A stretch of DNA of 64,000 nucleotides from an uncultured Clostridia bacterium (GCA_944383495.1 CALWPT010000008.1:1-64000), one strand, 5' to 3'; shown: positions 1 through 7,619, counted from the stretch's first letter. The notes: generated by a model not told the origin, from the sequence alone. Numbers and translations are program-made.

Positions 1-144
1 GAAACTGCGGAAATGTTTGCTTTAGCGTTTCCGTATTTTCCCTATTGGAATGAAATCGTTGAAAAAAGAATGGATATTTTTCAGGCAAATGCGCTCCTGG
101 ATGAACAGGGATTGCCTTTGCTGGGAAGTCAGATCGAAGAATAA
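1..144 (+). CDS. C-terminal fragment of an unidentified protein
   Basis: An open frame enters from the left edge and ends at a TAA at 142-144, giving the last 47 residues, rich in aromatic residues near the start and ending in GSQIEE. A canonical terminator hairpin begins five bases after the stop, which supports a real gene end. I do not recognise the family. Base composition resembles the mobile element to its right, so it may belong to it, but it could also be a chromosomal neighbour. Confidence 0.5.
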   Translation, partial: ETAEMFALAFPYFPYWNEIVEKRMDIFQANALLDEQGLPLLGSQIEE

Positions 145-148
145 AGTG

Positions 149-180
149 TGCCGCCTTGCAGTTCGCAGGGCGGCATTTTT
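149..180 (+). terminator. Intrinsic terminator after the partial gene
   Basis: The arms TGCCGCC (149-155) and GGCGGCA (169-175) form a 7-bp GC-rich stem that is followed at once by five T residues. It sits just after the stop codon at 144 and separates that gene from the Rep transcription unit. Confidence 0.75.
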
Positions 181-285
181 CATGTTTCGCCGGGGAAGCA
201 GTCTACGCTTTTTTATTTGTTACAATAAAGACAGGTCAAAGGTGCGCACCGCAGACCGAAACTAAATTTAAAGGAGAATGATCAC

Positions 286-603
286 ATGTTAAATATCCGA
301 GATCTGAAAATCGATCCTGCCTCACTGGGGGCAAAGAAACTGTTGGTGGATATCACACCCGCCTACGAATACAAGGATGGACGACGGTCGGATACGATTA
401 CCGGCTATCGGTATATCGTTGCCTTGCCGGAACATGGTCTGGAGAAAATCGGCATAAAAATTGAGGGCAGACAACTGTTGGAAAAGCCCGAAGGCTTTGC
501 GGAGGTGGAATTCAGCGGTCTGGAAGTGTTTGCGTATGAGAGTCAGGGCAAAACGCAGATCAGCGCGAAAGCAACCGGTATTTCATTGGTAAAGAAGTCA
601 TAA
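286..603 (+). CDS. Small conserved protein of integrative elements
   Basis: A 105-residue soluble protein beginning MLNIRDLKIDP, preceded by a good AAAGGAG site eight bases before the ATG. It is the first gene of the replication module, upstream of the origin and the Rep gene. The size, beta-rich look and position recall the small DUF961-type (YdcP/Orf22-Orf23) proteins of Tn916-like elements, but the similarity is only by eye and I do not assign it to that family. No enzymatic motif is visible. A helper role in replication or single-strand binding is possible but is pure inference from position. Confidence 0.7.
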   Translation: MLNIRDLKIDPASLGAKKLLVDITPAYEYKDGRRSDTITGYRYIVALPEHGLEKIGIKIEGRQLLEKPEGFAEVEFSGLEVFAYESQGKTQISAKATGISLVKKS

Positions 604-608
604 TGTAC

Positions 609-691
609 GGGCGGCGCTGCAATAGATGCAGTCGGGGATAAAGAATTTTTCCTTAAGAAAAATGCTCCCCGGCGGCAGCGCAGCGCCGCCC
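609..691. repeat. Nested inverted repeats next to the replication origin
   Basis: Outer arms GGGCGGCGCTGC (609-620) and GCAGCGCCGCCC (680-691) are perfect 12-bp complements. Inside them lie GGGG/CCCC arms and an ATTTTTC/GAAAAAT hairpin, plus a small CTGC/GCAG hairpin in the left flank. The block abuts the origin stem-loop at 691. It could be a Rep-binding region, a single-strand (second-strand) origin, or a transcription terminator for the upstream gene. The GGCGGC and GCAGCGC words recur, as iterons do, but no clean tandem iteron is seen. Confidence 0.7.
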
Positions 692-723
692 TTCCATAAG
701 GGCAAGTATTACCCTTATGGAAG
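691..723 (+). other. Rolling-circle replication origin stem-loop with nonanucleotide AAGTATTAC
   Basis: Arms CTTCCATAAGGG (691-702) and CCCTTATGGAAG (712-723) pair perfectly over 12 bp around a nine-base loop. The loop and first stem base read AAGTATTAC (704-712), which fits the NANTATTAC consensus nicked by CRESS-DNA virus Rep proteins. By analogy the nick would fall between T710 and A711. The stem-loop lies on the coding strand 45 bases before the Rep start, the arrangement usual for such replicons. The structure is seen directly. Its function is inferred from the match and the neighbouring Rep gene. Confidence 0.85.
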
Positions 724-767
724 CACAAGCAGCATGTAGCAATTGTTTCAAAGGAGGTTTGATATCT

Positions 768-1709
768 ATGTCTGCAAATCCGCAAGCACGAAAATGGATG
801 CTGACCATCAATAATCCGCAGGACTGCAATCTTGACCACAGCGGGATGATTTCGCTTTTGAGCCTGTTTTGTCCCGATTATTTCTGTCTGGCGGATGAAA
901 TCGCCACAACCGGTACTTTCCACACCCATATCTTTCTGTATTCCCATTCCCCCATTCGCTTTTCTACGATCAAAAACCGCTTTCCGACCGCACATATTGA
1001 AAAAGCGTTCGGAAGTGTAAAGGATAATCGGGATTACATCCGCAAGGAAGGCAAATGGGCAGACAGCGAGAAAGCGGAAACGGCAGTTGAAGGCAGTTTT
1101 TATGAGTTTGGAACGATTCCGAGTGAGGGAGAGGAAAAAGACCCGAAGATGTTCCGTCTGCTTCAGAATGTAAAGGACGGCTTGACGACCACCGAAATCA
1201 TTGATGATTCGCCATCCTTTGCGTTTAAATCCAGAGATATCGATATTTTGCGTGAGGCTTATCTTGCCGAGCAGTACCGTACACAGAACCGTAACATTAC
1301 CGTAACTTATTTGTTCGGTGCGTCGGGAACAGGAAAGACCAGCAGTATTTACAAAAAACACCCGGCGTCAGAAATTTGCCGCATTACTGATTATAACGGC
1401 AAAAACGGCGTTCGGTTTGACAGTTACCACGGTCAGGATGTACTGGTATTTGAAGAATTTCATTCACAGATTCCCATGGAAGCGATGCTCAACTATCTTG
1501 ATATTTATCCGCTGTTTCTGCCCGCGCGGTACAGTGACCGAACTGCTTGTTATACCAAGGTGTATATTACCTCTAATTTGCCGTTAAACGAGCAGTATAC
1601 TGAGGTACGTCATCACCGACCGGAAACATGGAATGCCTTTATCCGGCGGATCCATCATATATTTGCTTATATGCCGGACGGTACGGTGGAAGAAATCTTT
1701 TTTAAGTAA
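768..1709 (+). CDS. rep: CRESS-type replication initiator (HUH endonuclease plus SF3 helicase)
   Basis: A 313-residue Rep. The N-terminal HUH endonuclease shows all three rolling-circle motifs: motif I MLTINNP (about 11-17), motif II HTH (52-54) and motif III YIRK (90-93) with the presumed nicking tyrosine Y90. The C-terminal superfamily 3 helicase shows Walker A GASGTGKT (184-191), Walker B VLVFEE (about 225-230) and motif C YITSN ending at N270. This order and length match circovirus/geminivirus-like Reps and their bacterial plasmid relatives (pCRESS type), not the Rep_trans or Rep_1 families usual in Firmicutes. The ATG at 768 follows AAAGGAGG; an in-frame ATG at 717 lies inside the origin stem and is unlikely. 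It probably nicks the stem-loop at 691-723. Confidence 0.92.
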   Translation: MSANPQARKWMLTINNPQDCNLDHSGMISLLSLFCPDYFCLADEIATTGTFHTHIFLYSHSPIRFSTIKNRFPTAHIEKAFGSVKDNRDYIRKEGKWADSEKAETAVEGSFYEFGTIPSEGEEKDPKMFRLLQNVKDGLTTTEIIDDSPSFAFKSRDIDILREAYLAEQYRTQNRNITVTYLFGASGTGKTSSIYKKHPASEICRITDYNGKNGVRFDSYHGQDVLVFEEFHSQIPMEAMLNYLDIYPLFLPARYSDRTACYTKVYITSNLPLNEQYTEVRHHRPETWNAFIRRIHHIFAYMPDGTVEEIFFK

Positions 1710-1721
1710 GGAGTGGCGTTT

Positions 1722-3032
1722 GTGAAAAATGAAGAAAAAGAACGTCTTTCTAAACAAACACAAAAAAGATATCTGTGGCTGCGGTTCAAAAACGGTTGTA
1801 TGAGTTTGAAAAACAGCAAATCAAAACGATTGACATTGCTTGCATTTGGCATCATTGTCCTGCTGATATGGATTTTTAATAAAGATCGTTTTCGCTTAGA
1901 TCAAATGCAGATGGTGTCACCGGCTTTTGTTGCTCTCTCTAAACTGATTTTTCCGGTTGCTCTGATTACCGGAGAACTTTTCATAATAGTTCTGTTTGGT
2001 ACACCTTGCGGATGTAAATCTGTTACCGATAATTTCTGCAGAATTGGTTTGACAAACAGCGCCGGAGAAACGCCTGTGCTGGTTGCCAAATACAAGGACA
2101 AGAAACAGTCGGAAGCAACAGTGTTGGAGTTTGACAGCGTTGGTATTCCGCCGAAAGAATGGGAAGACAAGCAACAGCGGATTGAAGCGGTTCTGAATGT
2201 CCATATCGTGAAAATTCGGGAAGGAAAAGACAAGCGCACCATCCGGCTTTATACGGTACCGGTTTCAGGCGGTTTGTCAGACAAAAATGAGTGGCGGGAC
2301 AGCTATCTGATCCAAGACAGTTCTACGCTTGTTCTTGGCAGGAGCCTGCTGGGAATTGTGACAGTTGATTTGGCAAAGATTCCGCATATCCTGCTGGGCG
2401 GTTCTACCGGAAGCGGAAAGACTGTACTGTTAAAAAACCTGCTGATGCAAGCGGTCAGGAAAGGAGCCGTTGTTGCAATCGCGGATTTCAAGGGCGGTGT
2501 AGATTTCCCTCCGGTCTGGCATGAAAAGTGTCGGATCTGCTTTGACGAGGATAGGCTGATTGAATTATTGACAGAACTTGTGGACGAACTGGAACGGCGC
2601 AAGGTGTTGTTTCGGGAGCAGGGATGTCCCAATTTAGACGAATACAACAAGTATACCGGAGCACAGTTACCGCGGCAGATTTTCGCCTGTGACGAGGTGG
2701 CGGAGGTACTGGACAAAACCGGCTTGAGCAAGGAACAGAAAGATAAGGTCAGCCTAATTGAAAGCAGGTTGTCTGTGATTGCCAGACAGGGACGGGCATT
2801 TGGAATCCACTTGATTTTAGCTACCCAAAGACCGGATGCCAATATTTTATCGGGGCAGATCCGAAACAATATCGACTGTCGGATATGCGGACGGGCAGAC
2901 AATGTGCTGTCGCAGATCATCCTTGACAGCACTGCCGCAGCTGAGCAGATTCCAAAAGATACGGCAGGACGGTTCCTGTTCCATGATGGGACTTTGTTTC
3001 AAGCGTTTTGGTGGGAAGATATAAATTTATAA
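1722..3032 (+). CDS. FtsK/SpoIIIE-family DNA translocase (TcpA-like)
   Basis: About 436 residues: a short basic N-terminus, two membrane segments (roughly residues 25-80), a linker domain, then an FtsK-type ATPase with Walker A GGSTGSGKT, Walker B FACDEV and the ATQRP motif of this family. Such proteins act as coupling or pumping ATPases in integrative conjugative and mobilizable elements. It is smaller than chromosomal FtsK and lacks the gamma DNA-reading domain. The GTG at 1722 has AGGAG eight bases upstream; GTG 1713 is in frame but sits on the ribosome site. It starts 13 bases after rep, so the two are surely co-transcribed. Confidence 0.88.
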   Translation: MKNEEKERLSKQTQKRYLWLRFKNGCMSLKNSKSKRLTLLAFGIIVLLIWIFNKDRFRLDQMQMVSPAFVALSKLIFPVALITGELFIIVLFGTPCGCKSVTDNFCRIGLTNSAGETPVLVAKYKDKKQSEATVLEFDSVGIPPKEWEDKQQRIEAVLNVHIVKIREGKDKRTIRLYTVPVSGGLSDKNEWRDSYLIQDSSTLVLGRSLLGIVTVDLAKIPHILLGGSTGSGKTVLLKNLLMQAVRKGAVVAIADFKGGVDFPPVWHEKCRICFDEDRLIELLTELVDELERRKVLFREQGCPNLDEYNKYTGAQLPRQIFACDEVAEVLDKTGLSKEQKDKVSLIESRLSVIARQGRAFGIHLILATQRPDANILSGQIRNNIDCRICGRADNVLSQIILDSTAAAEQIPKDTAGRFLFHDGTLFQAFWWEDINL

Positions 3033-3052
3033 TGCAGGAAAGGCGGGGAAAA

Positions 3053-3259
3053 ATGGTAATTAAAACCGAAAGTGTACCAATACACTTAAAAATGACATTG
3101 ACCATAAAAGAAGCGGCCGAGTACAGCAACATTGGAATAAATAAGATTGATAGTATGCTGCGGTCGCCCAATTGCCCTTTTGTCTTATATGTCGGGACAA
3201 AGAAATTGGTAAAGCGCAAGGAGTTTGAGCAATTTATCAGCCGTAAATTAACAATTTGA
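3053..3259 (+). CDS. xis: Excisionase-like helix-turn-helix protein
   Basis: A 68-residue basic protein with a winged-helix/MerR-like start (LTIKEAAEYSNIGINKIDSM) followed by a lysine-rich strand KKLVKRKEFEQFI, the pattern of Tn916-type excisionases that bind a DNA site beside the integrase. It lies directly upstream of the integrase gene, as in Tn916. The ATG at 3053 follows GGCGGGG; an in-frame ATG at 3032 overlaps the translocase stop (TAATG) and would add seven residues, so either start is possible. Confidence 0.85.
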   Translation: MVIKTESVPIHLKMTLTIKEAAEYSNIGINKIDSMLRSPNCPFVLYVGTKKLVKRKEFEQFISRKLTI

Positions 3260-3269
3260 AACATCGCTA

Positions 3270-3298
3270 TTGAAAAATCAAAGCCAATGCGATATAAT
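3270..3298 (+). promoter_or_regulatory. Integrase promoter lying inside a terminator hairpin
   Basis: The -35 box TTGAAA (3270-3275) and the -10 box TATAAT (3293-3298) are separated by 17 bases. Transcription would start near 3305, after the left arm of the hairpin at 3282-3317, so the integrase message would lack that arm. Confidence 0.7.
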
Positions 3299-3326
3299 AA
3301 ATAGTATTGCATTGGCTCTTTTTCTC
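3282..3326 (+). terminator. Intrinsic terminator between xis and int
   Basis: Arms AGCCAATGC (3282-3290) and GCATTGGCT (3309-3317) form a perfect 9-bp stem with an AT-rich 18-base loop, followed by CTTTTTCT. It would stop transcripts arriving from rep, the translocase and xis, isolating the integrase gene behind its own promoter. Confidence 0.7.
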
Positions 3327-3349
3327 ATGATGAGAAAGGAGTTAAGTAA

Positions 3350-4540
3350 GTGGGTAAAAATTTGAAAGGCAAAGAATGCGGCAAGGGTATTTGCCAAAGA
3401 AAGGATGGTCTATACTGCGCAAGATTTGTAGATAAATACGGTAAGCGTCATGAAAAGTATTTTTCCACCGTTCAGGAAGCACGCAACTGGTTGGATGATG
3501 CACGATATGCAGATAAGCATGATAATCTGTTTGTTCCATCGGATATGACTGTTGATGCTTGGTTTGACTATTGGATCAATCATATTGTAGGTGATTTAGC
3601 ACCAAACACGCGCCGGAATTACTGTGAAAGATATTTTCGTAATATCCAGTCGGTGATAGGAAATATGCGCTTGGCGGATGTAAAACCGTTACATTGTAAG
3701 ATGGTGTTGAATCAAATGGAAGCCGATTATGCGGGTTCTACTATCCGGCAGACTTATATCGCTATGGGAACCATGTTTAAGTCTGCGCTGATGAATGATT
3801 TGATTGCAAAGCATCCAATGGACGGTGTAAGATACACCAAGCCTGTTCGTGCGGTAAATGATATTAAATTTCTTACAGTGGAAGAACAGCGGAAATTTTT
3901 AGAAGCTGCAAAACGATCTCATAACTATGCACAATATGCTTTGATTCTGGAAACCGGTTTGCGTACCGGCGAATTGATCGGCTTGACATGGGATGCGATT
4001 GACTGGAAAAAGCGGACACTAACTGTCAATAAAACCTTGGAGTATCGATATAAGCAAGGATATTGGCGTGCCGGACCGCCTAAAACACAGCAGAGTTACC
4101 GCACAATTCCGTTGACAAACCGTGCCTATCAAATTCTGAAAAAGGTTGCATCCAGACGTGGCGAACGGAAAGAATCGGAAATGCTTTCGCAGACCTTGGA
4201 ATATATCGACCGACGTACCGGACAAAATGCAAATTTAATGATGAGCGATCTTGTTTTTATTAACTGGAGAACAGGGGAGCCGACAAAGAATAGTTCCTAT
4301 GATACCCATTTGTATAAACTTTGCGATGAAGCTAACATCAAGCGATTCTGTATGCATGCTCTTCGTCATACATATGCCACAAGAGCAATTGAAAGCGGTG
4401 TGCAGCCAAAAGTACTGCAAAGATTACTTGGTCACGCAAGTATAAAAACGACGATGGATCGGTATGTTCATGTGACAGATGAGTCTATGTCGGAAGCGGT
4501 ACGACAGTTTGAAACAGGCTTGCTTGCAAAAATGGTGTAG
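3350..4540 (+). CDS. int: Tyrosine site-specific integrase (Tn916 type)
   Basis: A 396-residue tyrosine recombinase. An N-terminal arm-binding domain (about 1-60, with the [10 protein letters not shown] strand), a SAM-like core-binding domain (about 65-165) and a C-terminal catalytic domain are visible. Catalytic residues appear in GLRTGEL (first Arg), HALRHTYAT (HxxR), LLGHAS (His) and TMDRYVHV (nucleophile Tyr). It cuts and rejoins the element at its attachment sites, probably with the upstream Xis for excision. The GTG start at 3350 follows AAAGGAG eight bases away. It lies at the element end next to ychF, as expected for an integrase beside attR. Confidence 0.95.
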   Translation: MGKNLKGKECGKGICQRKDGLYCARFVDKYGKRHEKYFSTVQEARNWLDDARYADKHDNLFVPSDMTVDAWFDYWINHIVGDLAPNTRRNYCERYFRNIQSVIGNMRLADVKPLHCKMVLNQMEADYAGSTIRQTYIAMGTMFKSALMNDLIAKHPMDGVRYTKPVRAVNDIKFLTVEEQRKFLEAAKRSHNYAQYALILETGLRTGELIGLTWDAIDWKKRTLTVNKTLEYRYKQGYWRAGPPKTQQSYRTIPLTNRAYQILKKVASRRGERKESEMLSQTLEYIDRRTGQNANLMMSDLVFINWRTGEPTKNSSYDTHLYKLCDEANIKRFCMHALRHTYATRAIESGVQPKVLQRLLGHASIKTTMDRYVHVTDESMSEAVRQFETGLLAKMV

Positions 4541-4545
4541 AAATG

Positions 4546-4567
4546 GTGTAAATATCATCTTTTACAC
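4546..4567. other. Candidate right attachment core (attR)
   Basis: GTGTAAA (4546-4552) and TTTACAC (4561-4567) form a perfect 7-bp inverted repeat around an 8-base spacer TATCATCT, the geometry of a tyrosine-recombinase core site. It lies six bases after the integrase stop, where composition changes to the host type. The word AAATGGTGTA occurs twice just before it. No second copy was found at the left of the window, so the assignment is not proven. Confidence 0.45.
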
Positions 4568-4604
4568 GTCGAAAAGTATGAAAACAAAGGAGATCTGATG
4601 ATAA

Positions 4605-5699
4605 ATGAAATTAGGAATCGTGGGCTTGCCGAATGTGGGGAAATCGACGCTTTTCAACGCGATTACCAATGCGGGGGCGGGAGCGGCCAATTATCCCTTT
4701 TGCACCATTGAGCCAAATGTGGGCGTCGTCCCGGTTCCTGACGAACGGCTGAATCGGCTGTGTGATATGTACCATCCCGCTAAGGTCACGCCCGCGGTGG
4801 TGGAATTCGTGGATATCGCCGGATTGGTGAAGGGCGCGTCAAAGGGAGAAGGGCTGGGCAATAAGTTTTTATCCCATATTCGCGAGGTGGATGCGGTGAT
4901 TCACGTGGTACGCTGTTTTGAAAACGACGATATTGTCCATGTGGATGGAGCGGTGGATCCTGTCAGGGATATGGAAACCATTAACCTGGAGCTTGTTTTT
5001 GCGGATTTGGAGGTCGTTCAGCGCCGGCGGGACAAATCGCAGAAAATGCTGAAGGGGGATAAATCCCTGCAGGCGGAGGTGGATTTTCTCGACCGGTTGA
5101 CCGCCCATTTGGAGTCGGGCAAACCCGCCCGGGCGATGGAGGCGACGGGAGAGGAGGAAGAAATTCTTCGTTCCATTGCGCTGCTGACGTGCAAGCCGGT
5201 GATTTATGTTTGCAATATGAGCGAGGAGGATTTTGTCGCTGGAATCGGGCGAAACGCCCGTTTTCTGGCGGTGAAGGAGGCGGCAAAGGCGGAAGGAGCG
5301 CTGGCATTGCCCGTTTGCGCTGAGCTGGAAGCGCAGATTTCTTCTCTGGAGCCGCAGGAAAAGGAATTGTTTTTGAAGGAGCTGGGCTTAGAGCAATCGG
5401 GCCTAGACCGGCTGATCCAGGCGGGGTATGAGCTGCTGGGCCTGATCAGTTACCTCACCGCCGGGCAGCCGGAGGTGCGGGCGTGGACGATTGTCAAGGG
5501 AACTAAGGCGCCCCAGGCGGCGGGTAAAATTCACACCGACTTTGAGCGGGGCTTTATCCGGGCGGAGGTTATTTCCTTTGAGGAGCTCATGGCCTGCGGT
5601 TCTATGGCGGCGGCGAAGGAGAAGGGCTTGGTTCGGTCGGAAGGTAAGGAATATGTGATGCAGGATGGGGACGTGGTTCTCTTTCGGTTTAATGTATAA
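4605..5699 (+). CDS. ychF: Redox-regulated ATPase/GTPase YchF (Ola1 family)
   Basis: A 364-residue P-loop protein of the Obg-related YchF/Ola1 family, which prefers ATP and associates with ribosomes. The G1 loop GLPNVGKS is at about residues 7-14, followed by FVDIAGLVKGAS (G3), a central coiled helical insertion, and a C-terminal TGS-like domain ending KEYVMQDGDVVLFRFNV, which is the canonical end of the family. Length is full. AAAGGAG lies about 10 bases before the ATG. It is the first host gene after the mobile element, so the insertion may have replaced its original upstream region. Confidence 0.97.
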   Translation: MKLGIVGLPNVGKSTLFNAITNAGAGAANYPFCTIEPNVGVVPVPDERLNRLCDMYHPAKVTPAVVEFVDIAGLVKGASKGEGLGNKFLSHIREVDAVIHVVRCFENDDIVHVDGAVDPVRDMETINLELVFADLEVVQRRRDKSQKMLKGDKSLQAEVDFLDRLTAHLESGKPARAMEATGEEEEILRSIALLTCKPVIYVCNMSEEDFVAGIGRNARFLAVKEAAKAEGALALPVCAELEAQISSLEPQEKELFLKELGLEQSGLDRLIQAGYELLGLISYLTAGQPEVRAWTIVKGTKAPQAAGKIHTDFERGFIRAEVISFEELMACGSMAAAKEKGLVRSEGKEYVMQDGDVVLFRFNV

Positions 5700-5731
5700 G
5701 CATTCTTGAGAAGAGAAAGGAAGCTGGCGAG

Positions 5732-6403
5732 ATGTCGTATCAGGCGGAATTTATTCGGTTTATGGTTCGCTCCGGGGTGCTGACCTTTGGAGATTTTGTT
5801 ACCAAGAGCGGGCGGAAAACGCCTTATTTTATCAACACGGGTAATTATAAGACCGGCGCGCAGGCCGCCCGGCTGGGCGAATTCTACGCTGATTGTCTGC
5901 ATGAGCATTTTGAGACCGGCGTGGATGTCCTGTTTGGTCCTGCCTACAAGGGTATACCGCTGTGCGTGTCCTGCGCCATTGCGTTGTCAGAGAAATACGG
6001 ACAGGATATCAATTACTGCTTTAACCGAAAGGAAGAAAAGGATCACGGGGAAGGCGGCTCCATGGTGGGATACAAACTGCGGGACGGCGACCGGGTCGTG
6101 ATCATAGAAGATGTGGTGACAGCGGGAACCGCTATGCGGGAATGCATTCCCATTCTGAAAGCGGCCGCAAATGTGGAAATTGCCGGGCTGATCGTTTCCG
6201 TAGACCGCATGGAACGGGGGACGGGGGAATTGTCGGCGATTCAGCAGATTCAGGAGGATTTCGGGATCCCCACGTATCCCATCGTGACCGTGCGGGATGT
6301 GATTCAAACGCTTCACAATAAAGAAGTAGACGGAACCGTTGTGGTGAACGATGAGATGAAGGCGAAAATGGAAGCATATCTGGCCCAGTATGGGATACGG
6401 TAA
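5732..6403 (+). CDS. pyrE: Orotate phosphoribosyltransferase
   Basis: A 223-residue type I phosphoribosyltransferase that joins orotate to PRPP to give orotidine 5'-phosphate in pyrimidine synthesis. The PRPP-binding motif VVIIEDVVTAGTA is intact, and the N-terminal SGVLTFGDFVTKSGRKTPYF segment and the catalytic-loop region NRKEEKDHGEGG match the PyrE family. It follows ychF by 32 bases on the same strand with a GAAAGGAAG ribosome site. Other pyr genes are not present, so it is separated from the classical pyr operon, and no pyrimidine attenuator is visible in the short gap. Confidence 0.97.
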   Translation: MSYQAEFIRFMVRSGVLTFGDFVTKSGRKTPYFINTGNYKTGAQAARLGEFYADCLHEHFETGVDVLFGPAYKGIPLCVSCAIALSEKYGQDINYCFNRKEEKDHGEGGSMVGYKLRDGDRVVIIEDVVTAGTAMRECIPILKAAANVEIAGLIVSVDRMERGTGELSAIQQIQEDFGIPTYPIVTVRDVIQTLHNKEVDGTVVVNDEMKAKMEAYLAQYGIR

Positions 6404-6421
6404 AGTGTTTCAGCCTTTTAT

Positions 6422-7222
6422 ATGATTCGTGTGGCTTGTAAGGGGGATTTACCTTTGCCGTTGATCCGACCAGCGGAAAAGCGCCGCGTGCAAATGCTGG
6501 ATGATCTTCGCGGCGCCTGTATTTTGCTGATGATTGTGCAGCACACGCTTTACCTAATGCAGCAATTTCATTTTTTTCAGGATAATGCCTTTGCGGAGTT
6601 TTGCGCTTATTTTTTGCAAACGCCGTTATACCAGGCCCTTTGGCTGATGGTTGTCAGCGTTTTTTTTCTGATTGCGGGGATCGTCAGCCATTACTCCCAC
6701 AGCAATTTGAAACGGTGCATACCTGTACTGGTGGTGGCGGCCGGGGTGACGGCGGTCACCTACCTTATGCTGCCGGAGGAATTTATCAAATTCGGCGTGC
6801 TTCATTGCATGGGAGCCTGCATGCTGCTGTATGGCCTGGCTGAGCGGTTTTGCAGGGCTTTGCTGAGAGTCCCTTTCTGGGCCTGGCTGGTTTTGTTTGT
6901 CCTTTATCTGACGGCGACGCATATGTTTTCAACGTACCCGCAGACAAACAATATGGTATTCCGGGCGCTTTTGGTTCTGGTGGGATTCCCGCCTGCGGGA
7001 TTTTTATCAGCGGATTATTTTCCGCTTTTTCCATGGGTATTTTTATTTTTTGCGGGAGCCGGCCTGGGACGTTTTGTAAAGGCGGGGAAATTTCCCGGCT
7101 GGTTCTACACGGCGAAATGTCCGCCCCTGGCTTTTGTGGGGCGGCATCCCCTTGTGATCTATGCGGCGCATCAGCCGGTGGTATACCTGCTGTTATCGGT
7201 TTTGTCCCGTGTTTTTGCCTGA
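6422..7222 (+). CDS. DUF1624/HGSNAT-like integral membrane acyltransferase
   Basis: About 266 residues with seven or so hydrophobic segments. The N-terminus RVQMLDDLRGACILLMIVQHTLY matches the start of the heparan-alpha-glucosaminide N-acetyltransferase catalytic domain (DUF1624), including the D-x-x-R-G and conserved His of this family. Such proteins transfer acetyl groups across membranes in eukaryotes; in gut Firmicutes the substrate is unknown. The ATG at 6422 gives a basic leader; a start nearer RRVQMLDD would also fit. It lies 18 bases after pyrE and 10 before the next membrane gene. Confidence 0.82.
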   Translation: MIRVACKGDLPLPLIRPAEKRRVQMLDDLRGACILLMIVQHTLYLMQQFHFFQDNAFAEFCAYFLQTPLYQALWLMVVSVFFLIAGIVSHYSHSNLKRCIPVLVVAAGVTAVTYLMLPEEFIKFGVLHCMGACMLLYGLAERFCRALLRVPFWAWLVLFVLYLTATHMFSTYPQTNNMVFRALLVLVGFPPAGFLSADYFPLFPWVFLFFAGAGLGRFVKAGKFPGWFYTAKCPPLAFVGRHPLVIYAAHQPVVYLLLSVLSRVFA

Positions 7223-7232
7223 GGAGCGTCTG

Positions 7233-7619
7233 ATGAAAACGAAATGGCTCAAAGCTTTTTATATTATTCTCCCCTTTTTCTGTCTGGCCGGCGCTTTGAC
7301 GGTGAAAGCCAACCTGTCTTTTTTTCTGAGTCTGCTGCCGCAGTGCCCTTTTAATACGGTGACGGGCTTATATTGCCCTGGCTGCGGGATCACCCGCAGC
7401 ATCACTGCGCTGTTGCAGGGGGATCCTTTGGCTGCTCTGCGGTATAATGCGGCGCCTTTTGTCTTGGGGCTTCTGCTTGTTTTTTTATACATCGAATGGG
7501 GCACGGATCTATTTGGAACCCATCGAAGGCTGCTGCCGCGGCAGCCCGTGTTCTGGGTTGTGCTGGGCGGTGTTTTCGGGATTTACTGGGTGCTCCGGAA
7601 CTTTTTCCCCTTAGGCTGA
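7233..7619 (+). CDS. DUF2752 membrane protein
   Basis: A 128-residue protein with three hydrophobic segments and the diagnostic motif YCPGCGITRS at about residues 47-56, followed by a G-x-x-x-A-A-L-x-x-N-x segment (GDPLAALRYNAAP). This is the DUF2752 signature; the function of the family is not established. GAGGAG lies six bases before the ATG at 7233, ten bases after the preceding gene, so the two membrane proteins are probably co-transcribed. Confidence 0.88.
   Translation: MKTKWLKAFYIILPFFCLAGALTVKANLSFFLSLLPQCPFNTVTGLYCPGCGITRSITALLQGDPLAALRYNAAPFVLGLLLVFLYIEWGTDLFGTHRRLLPRQPVFWVVLGGVFGIYWVLRNFFPLG

Larger units (their letters stand above)
1..4567 (+). mobile_element. Integrated element with CRESS-like Rep, translocase, Xis and integrase (right part)
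   Basis: Five same-strand genes run from a small conserved protein through a rolling-circle initiator, an FtsK-like translocase and an excisionase-like protein to a tyrosine integrase, which stops about 65 bases before the housekeeping gene ychF. The sequence up to about 4550 is visibly more AT-rich than what follows. The right end is placed at a short inverted repeat after the integrase gene. No matching repeat was found near the left edge, so the left end probably lies outside the window. No separate relaxase gene is visible. Whether the element moves by conjugation or only by excision and replication cannot be told from this sequence. Confidence 0.8.

Noticed and set aside
1..285. Left attachment site of the element
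   Set aside because: No repeat of the GTGTAAA-spacer-TTTACAC site was found here; the only shared words are ribosome binding sites.
604..767. Plain transcription terminator as the only explanation of the hairpins
   Set aside because: The 691-723 stem has no T tract, and its loop carries a full origin nonanucleotide beside a Rep gene, so an origin explains it better.
543..1361. Long minus-strand open frame opposite rep
   Set aside because: It is antisense to the well-supported Rep, has no domain that I recognise and no ribosome site, and crosses the origin stem-loop.
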